Shown: piece after piece, positions 1 to 5,437 of the stretch
Position numbering within the stretch: position 1 is the stretch's first letter
Layout: each line of letters begins with the position of its first letter
Origin: an uncultured Dialister sp.
Lineage (GTDB): Bacteria > Bacillota > Negativicutes > Veillonellales > Dialisteraceae
Length of the DNA stretch: 8,103 nt
Direction: 5' to 3'
Assembly (NCBI GenBank): GCA_900543455.1
Contig: UQRR01000088.1
Location: forward strand, 1 to 8,103
Translations under genes and position numbers: made by a program
The notes under the pieces: model-generated
Databases searched by the model: none
What the model saw: the letters and a program-made list of their open reading frames with translations, nothing else
What the model was told of the DNA's origin: nothing

Positions 1-41
1 AAAAAGGACTTTTGATTCGCAAAAATCGAAAGTCCTTTTTT
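1..41 (-). terminator. Terminator hairpin downstream of recN
   Basis: An inverted repeat pairs positions 1-17 with 25-41, with a single mismatch (wobble on one strand) and a short loop around 18-24. The arms end in A5 on the left and T-rich sequence on the right, so the hairpin is followed by a T-run on either strand and could act in both directions. It lies about 100 bases past the recN stop and is the likely end of the argR-recN transcript. Confidence 0.75.
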
Positions 42-80
42 GTGTTCATGGAGCTATTATTTCACAGCCCCTTTTTTATT

Positions 81-140
81 AGAGAAATGCGATGCAATCA
101 CAGAGTCCGATCCTACAACGATTGAATCAGTGTTTCCCTA
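81..140. repeat. Inverted-repeat intergenic element, copy 1
   Basis: The right end reads GATTGAATCAGTGTTTCCCT (121-140 region) and the left end (81-99) is its imperfect reverse complement, so the element can fold as a hairpin of about 60 bases. Related sequence recurs at 3335-3386 and 8028-8067. The last bases of this copy supply the TAG stop codon of recN (138-140). No transposase is present; it looks like a MITE-like or REP-like element. Confidence 0.55.
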
Positions 141-1802
141 GCTTCCCTTCACCAGCCGTCGCATTTCCTGGGCGGATGTCAGTGCGCTCTTCGAGTCTTC
201 CGTCCCGGAGATCATCTGTGCGATATTGTCCAAATGCTGCGTCTCATTAAGAAGTACAGCCTTTGTCGATGTACGGCCATTCGCGATCGTTTTCACGATC
301 TGGTAGTGGCGGTCAGCCGCACAGGCCGTCTGCGGAAGGTGCGTAATGCAGAGTACCTGGATCCGCTTCGACAGGCAGGCGATTTTTCTCGCGACCTTAA
401 GCCCCACTTTCCCGCTGATGCCGACATCGATCTCATCAAAGATCAGCGTCTGCTGGGAGAGCAGGTGAGAGATCACCATCTCGATGGCGAGCGCGATACG
501 GGAGATCTCCCCGCCGGATGCCGTATCCCGCATGCTGCGGAGCGGCTCGCCCGGGTTCGCCGAGAAATAAAATTCCATTTCCCAGGCGCCATTGGGCATC
601 GGACTTTTCTGCGCGACGAGGTGCAGCTCCATCCGTGCATTCTCCATGCCCATATCCTTCAGCGTCGTGACGACGCCCGTGAGGATGCTCTTCGAGGAAA
701 TCATGCGATACCGATTCAGCACCTCCGACTTCTTCATCAAAAGACCGGTCAGTGATGCATAATTTTTTTGAAGGGCTTCATTGTCATAGATGACTTCCTT
801 CAGCGCCTCATATTCCTTTTTCGCCTTTGCTTCATAGGCGAGCACATCCGAAAGCATCGGGCCATACTTGCGTTTCATTTCAGAAATCACTTCATCGCGG
901 CCCTGCAGCTCATTCAGCTCTTCCTCAGAGAAATCGGTATCTGAAATGTACGAGTCAAGCCCATTGATCGCATCTTCCAGCGCATACGAGGCACTGTTTA
1001 ATGACTCGGCGAAGGCTTCCAGTGCTTCATCATACTTGGAGACCGAGGACACCTCGCGGATCGCATCCCCGATGGCATCCTGCGGACCGTTTTCAGCCGT
1101 CAAAAGCTCCAGCGCCTGATGCACCGAGCGGAAAATGCGCTCATGATTCTGCAGGACAGAGAGCTTCTTCTCGATTTCCTCATCCTCATCCGGCAAAAGA
1201 TGCGCCGAAGAGATCTGTGAAAGCTCCCACTCCAGAATGTCTAGCCGCCGCTCCCGCTCCTGCTTCGCATTTTCATAGTCCTCGAGGGCATCCTTCAGCT
1301 TTTTCCACTCGCGGTACGAATCCTGATAGTCCTTGTAGGCAGCTACTACCTCCGGTGTCCCGGAGTCCACCATCTTTTCACAGAACGGGATGGATAAGAG
1401 CTCCATATTGTCATTCTGTTCATGCAGACGCACCAGCATCTTGCCGATCTTCTGGAGCTGCTTTACGGTACAGAAATCCCCATTGATGGTACAGAGACCG
1501 CGGCCCGACTTATTCAGCTTGCGCGACAGGATCACCTCGTGCCCTTCACACTCGATCCCGAGCTCCTGCAAAGCAGAGACGATGTCATCATCCACATAGA
1601 AGATACCTTCCACTTTGAAGAAATCGGCGCCGGTACGGATGAGATCCGTCTTCGCACGACGTCCGGTGAGGACTGCCAGAGCATCGATCAGGATCGACTT
1701 CCCCGCTCCTGTCTCCCCCGTAAAGATCGTGACCCCTTTCGTGAGATCGATCACCGTATCCTCGATGATGGCAAAATTCACAATATGTAAACTCTGCAGC
1801 AT
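138..1802 (-). CDS. recN: DNA repair protein RecN
   Basis: RecN is an SMC-like ATPase that acts early in repair of DNA double-strand breaks, in the cytoplasm on the nucleoid. The 554-residue product is full length for the family. The N-terminal head carries the Walker A motif GETGAGKS at residues 29-36. Long charged helical stretches fill roughly residues 150-400, as expected for the short coiled coil. The C-terminal head has the signature SGGE at 429-432, Walker B LIFDE at 453-457 followed by a D-loop (GISG), and the switch histidine in CITH at 488. The ATG at 1802 is preceded by GAGG five bases upstream, and the start is ten bases past the argR stop, so the two genes are cotranscribed. The argR-recN order is common in Firmicutes. 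Nothing appears truncated. Confidence 0.97.
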   Translation of the reverse strand: MLQSLHIVNFAIIEDTVIDLTKGVTIFTGETGAGKSILIDALAVLTGRRAKTDLIRTGADFFKVEGIFYVDDDIVSALQELGIECEGHEVILSRKLNKSGRGLCTINGDFCTVKQLQKIGKMLVRLHEQNDNMELLSIPFCEKMVDSGTPEVVAAYKDYQDSYREWKKLKDALEDYENAKQERERRLDILEWELSQISSAHLLPDEDEEIEKKLSVLQNHERIFRSVHQALELLTAENGPQDAIGDAIREVSSVSKYDEALEAFAESLNSASYALEDAINGLDSYISDTDFSEEELNELQGRDEVISEMKRKYGPMLSDVLAYEAKAKKEYEALKEVIYDNEALQKNYASLTGLLMKKSEVLNRYRMISSKSILTGVVTTLKDMGMENARMELHLVAQKSPMPNGAWEMEFYFSANPGEPLRSMRDTASGGEISRIALAIEMVISHLLSQQTLIFDEIDVGISGKVGLKVARKIACLSKRIQVLCITHLPQTACAADRHYQIVKTIANGRTSTKAVLLNETQHLDNIAQMISGTEDSKSALTSAQEMRRLVKGS

Positions 1803-1812
1803 GGTTACCTCG

Positions 1813-2268
1813 TCAATTTTTCAAGAGACCCTGAATCTTTTTGATCATAGCAGGTACATCATCCGGCGTCTTCAGGATCAGAAGCACCGTATCATCCCCC
1901 GCTAATGTCCCGATGACTTCATCGGTTCTGGAATGATCGATGGCAAAAGCGACCGAGGATGCAGAGCCCGGCAGCGTATGGAGCACCACCATATTCATCG
2001 CGCTGTCGATCTTGATGACTGCTTCCTGAAATAAGATCGCGGTGTGACTCTTAGACATCACATTCGGCTTTTCACTCGGGAGAGCGTAACGATAGTGCCC
2101 ATCACCATACGGAATCTTGAGAAGCATCAGGTCTTTGATATCACGGGATACCGTCGCCTGTGTCACGACGATTCCCTCCTTTCTGAGAGCATTTGCCAGC
2201 TCCTCCTGCGTCTCGATGATCTGCGACTGAATGATCTCTTTGATTTTCATGATTCTATATCTTTTCAT
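1813..2268 (-). CDS. argR: Arginine repressor ArgR
   Basis: ArgR is a hexameric regulator that binds ARG boxes when L-arginine is present and controls arginine synthesis and catabolism. The 151-residue product has the usual family length. The N-terminal winged helix-turn-helix contains TQATVSRDIKDL (residues 36-47) with the DNA-contacting Ser41-Arg42 pair. The C-terminal oligomerisation and arginine-binding domain contains GTLAGDD at 120-126, whose acidic residues bind arginine in this family. The open frame continues upstream to 2421, but the ATG at 2268 has a perfect AGGAGG (2275-2280) six bases away and matches family length; the longer version would run through the promoter. A second ATG at 2250 has no comparable site. 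It is followed directly by recN. Autoregulation is likely but inferred. Confidence 0.96.
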   Translation of the reverse strand: MKRYRIMKIKEIIQSQIIETQEELANALRKEGIVVTQATVSRDIKDLMLLKIPYGDGHYRYALPSEKPNVMSKSHTAILFQEAVIKIDSAMNMVVLHTLPGSASSVAFAIDHSRTDEVIGTLAGDDTVLLILKTPDDVPAMIKKIQGLLKN

Positions 2269-2286
2269 AGCTGTCCTCCTCAAGCA

Positions 2287-2395
2287 ATTCATAAACATAC
2301 TTTTATGCATAGAGTGAAATATCTGCATAAACGAAGCCATATCCTTTGGAAATATGGAATATCCTTTGCTATAAATTGTATAGCATTTTATGAAT
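2287..2395 (-). promoter_or_regulatory. Possible ArgR operators in argR leader
   Basis: The stretch between promoter and gene is AT-rich and contains half-site-like words: TGCATAAA at 2324-2331, its reverse complement at 2302-2309, ATTCAT at 2287-2292 and TGAAT at 2391-2395 inside the promoter spacer. These resemble ARG-box halves (TGAATAA/ATTCA). The pair at 2302-2331 is a perfect 8-base inverted repeat with centres 22 bases apart, about two helical turns. Autoregulation by ArgR is known in the family; assignment of these sites is inference. Confidence 0.4.
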
Positions 2396-2403
2396 AAGGT
2401 CAA
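2375..2403 (-). promoter_or_regulatory. Promoter of argR-recN
   Basis: On the minus strand TTGACC (2398-2403) and TACAAT (2375-2380) are separated by exactly 17 bases, a near-consensus housekeeping promoter. Transcription would begin near 2368, leaving a leader of about 100 bases before the argR start at 2268. Confidence 0.75.
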
Positions 2404-2430
2404 TGTTTTTTGCATAAACATGAGAGGGAA

Positions 2431-2515
2431 GTGACTGGTGACCAGGGATTAGGGATTAGGGATTAGAAATGACTAGTCACCAGTCACCAGTCACCAGCCA
2501 CCAGTCACAAATCCC
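2431..2515. repeat. Heptamer repeat block with inverted arms
   Basis: The block starts with GTGACTGGTGAC (2431-2442), continues with three GGGATTA heptamers (2444-2466 region), and ends with inverted copies of the first motif (GTCACCAGTCAC at 2476-2487 and again at 2483-2494) and AATCCC. The arms are exact reverse complements, so a long hairpin with several slipped registers is possible. Related blocks occur near 5322, 7793 and 7895. It lies between the argR promoter and the rpsO terminator, outside both transcripts. Confidence 0.8.
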
Positions 2516-2523
2516 AGAACAAC

Positions 2524-2552
2524 AAAAAAGCAGCGGCATTGGCCACTGCTTT
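2524..2552 (-). terminator. rpsO terminator
   Basis: On the minus strand AGCAGTGGC (2542-2550) pairs with GCCGCTGCT (2529-2537) through nine base pairs including one G-U, around a four-base loop, and is followed by T6 (2524-2529). It is a textbook intrinsic terminator about 45 bases past the rpsO stop. Confidence 0.92.
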
Positions 2553-2594
2553 CCTGTGAATTATCTATGTCTATATAAGTGGAGAAATTTTTAA

Positions 2595-2864
2595 TTATTT
2601 CAGACGCAGGCCCAGTTTTGCACCGAGAGCTCTGTAACGTTCGATATCGCTGCGACGCAGGTAGTCGAGCATGTTTCTTCTCTGGCCGACCATTTTCAGC
2701 AGTCCGCGACGGGAATGATGATCCTTTTTGTGGGATTTCAGATGTTCGGTGAGCAGAACGATTCTCTTGGTGAGGATAGCGATCTGAACTTCCGGAGATC
2801 CGGTGTCACCTTCATGGGTGGCATACTGTTCGATGATTTCTTTCTTCAGTTCGGTTGTAAGCAT
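2595..2864 (-). CDS. rpsO: 30S ribosomal protein S15
   Basis: S15 is a primary binder of 16S rRNA that nucleates assembly of the central domain (platform) of the small subunit. The 89-residue product has exactly the standard bacterial length. Family hallmarks are GDTGSPEVQIA at residues 19-29 and the basic helical region HKKDHHSRRGLLKMVGQRR at 45-63, which contacts the rRNA three-way junction, followed by YLRRSDIERY. The ATG is preceded by AGGAGG (2870-2875) at five bases. It appears monocistronic: its own promoter lies about 90 bases upstream and its own terminator follows. In many bacteria pnp follows rpsO, but here argR and recN do. Translational feedback by S15 is known in several lineages and the leader here has suitable structure. 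Confidence 0.98.
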   Translation of the reverse strand: MLTTELKKEIIEQYATHEGDTGSPEVQIAILTKRIVLLTEHLKSHKKDHHSRRGLLKMVGQRRNMLDYLRRSDIERYRALGAKLGLRLK

Positions 2865-2890
2865 AATAGCCTCCTAAAATAATACATGAG

Positions 2891-2934
2891 CTGTATCTAA
2901 GTCGCCGCCGGAGATACGTGCCACTGGGATACAG
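2891..2934 (-). promoter_or_regulatory. Structured rpsO leader, candidate S15 feedback site
   Basis: In the transcript the 3' segment AGATACAG (2891-2898) can pair either with GTATCT (2912-2917, six pairs) or with CTGTATC (2928-2934, seven pairs, using GATACAG). The two helices share the same 3' arm and exclude one another. The loop between is GC-rich. Rearranging leaders ahead of rpsO are known from S15 autoregulation; whether this one binds S15 is inference. Confidence 0.45.
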
Positions 2935-2951
2935 TATTCACAACGTTAACT

Positions 2952-2980
2952 ATTATACATGGAAATCAAGGAAAGCGCAA
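2952..2980 (-). promoter_or_regulatory. Probable rpsO promoter
   Basis: A perfect TATAAT box lies on the minus strand at 2952-2957. Seventeen bases upstream is TTGCGC (2975-2980), a weak -35 that keeps only the TTG. Transcription would start near 2945, giving a leader of about 80 bases before the rpsO start codon. Confidence 0.6.
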
Positions 2981-2991
2981 GGGGAATTACA

Positions 2992-3033
2992 GGTTAAGGG
3001 TTCAAGGTTCAGGGTTCAAGGTTCAGGGTTAGC
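2992..3033. repeat. Six-unit 7-bp tandem repeat GGTTCAR
   Basis: Six adjacent heptamers start at 2992: GGTTAAG, GGTTCAA, GGTTCAG, GGTTCAA, GGTTCAG, GGTTAGC. The middle units alternate A and G in the last position, suggesting duplication of a 14-base pair of units. It lies upstream of the rpsO promoter. Confidence 0.85.
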
Positions 3034-3070
3034 CCCTTGGGCGTGCCGCCCTTTGATTACAGGCGAAAGA

Positions 3071-3106
3071 GGTTCGGCGGGTTCAACAGGTTCAGAGGGT
3101 TCAACA
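3071..3106. repeat. Four-unit 9-bp tandem repeat sharing the GGTTC core
   Basis: Four adjacent nonamers start at 3071: GGTTCGGCG, GGTTCAACA, GGTTCAGAG, GGTTCAACA. They share the GGTTCA core of the heptamer array 40 bases away but with a different period. Read on the plus strand in one frame it encodes Gly-Ser/Thr-rich triplets, but I see no credible gene there. Confidence 0.8.
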
Positions 3107-3111
3107 GGGGG

Positions 3112-3176
3112 TGGTGCGGCGCATAAAAATATGGAAGCGCCGCGGAGTATAAATAGTGGCGATGCCCGAAAGTAGC
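3112..3176 (+). repeat. Dispersed intergenic repeat, copy A
   Basis: It begins with a GC-rich inverted repeat (GCGGCGC at 3116-3122, GCGCCGC at 3137-3143) and ends with GGCGATGCCCGAAAGT. A shorter relative with the same order, a GCGG/CCGC stem then GGCGATGCCCGAAGGT, lies on the minus strand at 5370-5416. The two copies are not conserved in any common reading frame, which argues for a structural rather than coding element. Confidence 0.5.
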
Positions 3177-3223
3177 GTGAGCTGTAAGGGCTTGCGTTTC
3201 AAGATAATCTCCCCATCTGAGCA

Positions 3224-3280
3224 GCCCCTTGAAGAAGGGGCGCGCCAAAGGCGCAGGATAGATGTGCCTCGAAGAGGCAC
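3224..3280. repeat. Three consecutive perfect hairpins
   Basis: Within 57 bases there are three exact inverted repeats: GCCCCTT/AAGGGGC (3224-3241, loop GAAG), GCGCC/GGCGC (3242-3254, loop AAA) and GTGCCTC/GAGGCAC (3264-3280, loop GAA). The first two abut directly. There is no T-run after them, so they do not look like terminators. A structured RNA or REP-like element fits better; transcription is not shown. Confidence 0.6.
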
Positions 3281-3334
3281 CCTTCTACGTAGCGATTAAA
3301 ATACTCATGTGAAATAACCTTTCCCTTGTTTACC

Positions 3335-3386
3335 TAAGAAAACGCTGATTCAATCGCAGAATCTGATTTTACTCAGTGTTTCCCTA
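3335..3386. repeat. Inverted-repeat intergenic element, copy 2
   Basis: The left end reads AAAACGCTGATTCAATCGCA and the right end ACTCAGTGTTTCCCTAA, which are imperfect reverse complements at the tips. The left half matches copy 3 at 8028-8067 closely, and the right tip matches copy 1 at 121-140. No gene is associated with it. Confidence 0.6.
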
Positions 3387-3390
3387 AATC

Positions 3391-3567
3391 AGATGAATCC
3401 ATATGGAAATGGTTTTCATTTACGATGGCATGCGTTTCACTTTGACTCACTATGGTCTCCATACAGCTACGTGATGCATCTCTCTCTGTGCGTTTCCAGT
3501 CTAATCCACAACCGCTCCCCCACTTTCTCATTCAAGACGTCCGGCGTCTCATATCCCTTCCCATCAT
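3391..3567. other. Gene-free stretch with no recognised content
   Basis: Between the inverted-repeat element and the ABC operon terminator I see no gene with a ribosome site, no promoter I would defend and no long repeat. There are only minor palindromes, such as GACG/CGTC at 3536-3548. Confidence 0.4.
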
Positions 3568-3600
3568 AAAAGCCCCTAGCCAAATGGCAAAGGGGCTTTC
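3568..3600 (-). terminator. Terminator of the ABC importer operon
   Basis: On the minus strand AAAGCCCCT (3591-3599) pairs with AGGGGCTTT (3569-3577) over nine base pairs. An inner GCC/GGC pair closes an AAAT loop (written on the plus strand, 3582-3585), and the stem ends in a T4 run. It starts about 15 bases past the ATPase stop codon, the right place for an intrinsic terminator. Confidence 0.88.
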
Positions 3601-3614
3601 TACAGAAATGCTGA

Positions 3615-4403
3615 TTATCCCAAAGCGACGCGGTCACTGACCGTACCGCTGGTTTCTTCGAATTTCTTCAGCAGATCTTCGATGGTGAGGTTTTTCTTTT
3701 CTTCCGGTGTGTAGTCCGCGATGATGCGGCCGCTGTTCATCATGATGAGACGATTGCCGTATTTCAGCGCGTCTCTCATGTTGTGCGTGATCATGAGTGT
3801 CGTCAGATGCTGTTCAGTGACGATCTCATCGGTGATCTTCAGCACCTTGGACGCTGTCTTCGGGTCAAGGGCCGCTGTCGGTTCATCGAGAAGAAGGATA
3901 TCCGGCTTTTTCATGGTCGCCATAAGCAGCGTGAGCGCCTGGCGCTGGCCGCCGGAAAGAAGTCCGATGCGGGTGCCGAGGCGATCCTCCAGACCGAGAT
4001 CCAGACGGGCCACCATGTCTCTGTATTTCTCATGATCTCCTGCGGAAAAAGCCCATTTCAGGCGGCGGCTCTCTCCTCTGCGGGAAGCGAGCAGGAGATT
4101 CTCTTCGACCTGCATGCCAGCCGCCGTGCCTTTCAGCGGATCCTGAAAAACGCGGCCGATATATTTCGCTCTCTTGTATTCGCTGACGCGGGTGACGTCC
4201 GTGCCATTGATCTCGATCGTCCCTGCATCGGGAATGTACGCGCCGGCGATGGCATTGAGAAGCGTACTCTTGCCCGCGCCGTTGCCGCCGATGACGGTAC
4301 AGAAATCACCGTCATTCAGAGTGAGCGACAGACCGTTTAATGCTTTCTTTTCATTGCTGGTGCCCTTGAAGAAGGTTTTGCTGATGTTGGTAACTTTTAA
4401 CAT
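3615..4403 (-). CDS. ABC transporter ATP-binding protein (TrpX-type system)
   Basis: This cytoplasmic ATPase powers import through the adjacent permease. Numbered from the chosen start (262 residues), it has Walker A GGNGAGKST at 39-47, the Q-loop glutamine in FQDP at 87, ABC signature LSGGQRQ at 149-155, Walker B ILLLDEP at 169-175 and switch histidine in ITH at 207, so all catalytic motifs are intact. Length is normal for a single-domain importer ATPase. The frame is open to an ATG at 4427, which would overlap the permease by 14 bases. I prefer the ATG at 4403 because it gives the family-like MLKVTNISKTF start and has GTGAGG eight bases upstream, formed partly by the permease stop codon. 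It is the last gene of the operon, with tight translational coupling. Confidence 0.93.
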   Translation of the reverse strand: MLKVTNISKTFFKGTSNEKKALNGLSLTLNDGDFCTVIGGNGAGKSTLLNAIAGAYIPDAGTIEINGTDVTRVSEYKRAKYIGRVFQDPLKGTAAGMQVEENLLLASRRGESRRLKWAFSAGDHEKYRDMVARLDLGLEDRLGTRIGLLSGGQRQALTLLMATMKKPDILLLDEPTAALDPKTASKVLKITDEIVTEQHLTTLMITHNMRDALKYGNRLIMMNSGRIIADYTPEEKKNLTIEDLLKKFEETSGTVSDRVALG

Positions 4404-4413
4404 GGGATCAGCC

Positions 4414-5289
4414 TCACTTTCCGACATTGACTTTGCCTTTGATCATTGGCGCAGCCAGTGCAAGGACAACAATAATAGCAGTAAAGAGCTTCAGGTCATT
4501 CGGCGGCATGCCCATGTAGAGGACGACAGCGATGACCACGCGGTAAATGACGGAGCCCAAGATGACGGCAGCAAGCGAAGCAGAGAAGCTGTCTACGCCA
4601 AGAATAACTTCACCGATGATGACGGATGCGAGACCGATGATGATGGTACCGATGCCCATGCCTACGTCAGCAAAGCCGTTGTTCTGTGCAACGACCGCAC
4701 CGCAGAGGCCGATGAGGGCATTGGAAATGAAGAGGCCGATGATGATCATGGTATCGGTATTCACACCCTGCGCGCGAACCATCTGTGTATTATACCCGGT
4801 CGCGCGGATGCACATGCCAAGCTCCGTACCGAAGAACCAGTAAATGAAAGCGCTGCAGAGGAAAAGCAGCACCGCCGGCACGAGGAAGGCCGCGACAGAG
4901 TTGCTAACGTGCAGAAGGCTTGCCGTGGTCGAGAAAATGGTGTCCACACGAAGCAGAGAAATATTCGCTTTACCCATAACGTGCAGGTTCACCGAGTAGA
5001 GCGCGATCATGGTCAAGATCCCCGCGAGAATGGCCGGAATCTTGAGCTTCGTGTAAAGAATGCCGGTCACGATACCGGCCAGAAGACCGCCGAAAGCACC
5101 GGCTGCGATAGCAAGCCATGGCGAAGCGCCCGCTGCGATCATGGACGCTGCGATCGCACCGCCCAGAGGGAAGCTGCCTTCGCAGGTCATATCCGGTACA
5201 TCCAGTACACGGAAGGAAAGAAATACGCCGATGGCCAGGATGGACCACATGAGCCCCTGGGCAACGGTGGAAAATGCTAAATCTGCCAT
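4414..5289 (-). CDS. ABC transporter permease (TrpX-type system)
   Basis: This integral membrane protein forms the import channel. The 291 residues contain eight or so hydrophobic segments, for example near 8-26, 41-56, 58-78, 84-102, 132-152, 181-203, 211-232, 236-258 and 268-284. A polar loop around 155-180 (GTELGMCIRATGYNTQ) is a probable contact site for the ATPase. Composition and arrangement fit the BPD_transp_2 group, which includes permeases of branched-chain amino acid and TrpXYZ-like importers. An AAGGAG site (5302-5307) sits 12 bases before the ATG, longer than ideal, and an in-frame stop just upstream excludes an earlier start. It follows the second binding-protein gene across 148 bases of repeat-bearing DNA and runs almost into the ATPase. 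Substrate specificity is not visible in the sequence. Confidence 0.93.
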   Translation of the reverse strand: MADLAFSTVAQGLMWSILAIGVFLSFRVLDVPDMTCEGSFPLGGAIAASMIAAGASPWLAIAAGAFGGLLAGIVTGILYTKLKIPAILAGILTMIALYSVNLHVMGKANISLLRVDTIFSTTASLLHVSNSVAAFLVPAVLLFLCSAFIYWFFGTELGMCIRATGYNTQMVRAQGVNTDTMIIIGLFISNALIGLCGAVVAQNNGFADVGMGIGTIIIGLASVIIGEVILGVDSFSASLAAVILGSVIYRVVIAVVLYMGMPPNDLKLFTAIIVVLALAAPMIKGKVNVGK

Positions 5290-5321
5290 GTAAATTCAAT
5301 GCTCCTTTTCTGCTATGCTAC

Positions 5322-5364
5322 GGATTAAAAGTGACTGGTGACTGGTGACTAGTCGCTGGTGACT
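5322..5364 (+). repeat. Heptamer repeat block inside the ABC operon
   Basis: GGATTA (5322-5327) is followed by repeated GTGACTG units from 5331, including ACTAGTCGCTGG variants. It has the same order as the blocks at 2431, 7793 and 7895: GGGATTA-like words, then GTGACTGGT units. It sits between two genes of one operon and so should be transcribed. Confidence 0.75.
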
Positions 5365-5420
5365 GAAATGCCACCTTCGGGCATCGCCTCATATATTCGC
5401 GGAAAAGCCGCCACTTTCAT
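5349..5420 (-). CDS. Doubtful 23-residue open frame
   Basis: An ATG at 5420 has AGGAG six bases upstream and opens a 23-codon frame ending in TAG at 5349. It begins MKVAAFPRIYEAMPEGG. It starts just after the second binding-protein gene and could be cotranscribed. Against it, the whole frame is made of the dispersed repeat (copy B) and heptamer units, and the related copy at 3112-3176 does not keep the frame. It is probably fortuitous. Confidence 0.15.
   Translation of the reverse strand: MKVAAFPRIYEAMPEGGISVTSD
5370..5416 (-). repeat. Dispersed intergenic repeat, copy B
   Basis: Read on the minus strand it runs GTGGCGGCTTTTCCGCG, a short AT-rich link, then GGCGATGCCCGAAGGTGGC. It matches copy A at 3112-3176 in order and in the 13-base core GGCGATGCCCGAA, with a shorter stem region. 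It lies between the second binding-protein gene and the permease. Confidence 0.5.
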
Positions 5421-5437
5421 TCTTAACTCCTAATTTT

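Noticed and set aside
2269..2421. N-terminal extension of ArgR by 51 residues
   Set aside because: It would run through the -10 box and leader and lacks a ribosome site; the ATG at 2268 has a perfect AGGAGG and gives the standard length.
2918..3175. Plus-strand 85-codon frame with Gly-Ser/Thr triplets
   Set aside because: It has a GTG start without a ribosome site, overlaps the rpsO leader and promoter on the other strand, and its composition simply reflects the tandem repeats.
4174..5280. Plus-strand 368-codon frame opposite the permease
   Set aside because: The Asp/His/Arg-rich, low-complexity product is the antisense shadow of a hydrophobic gene; the minus-strand frame has clear membrane segments and family features.
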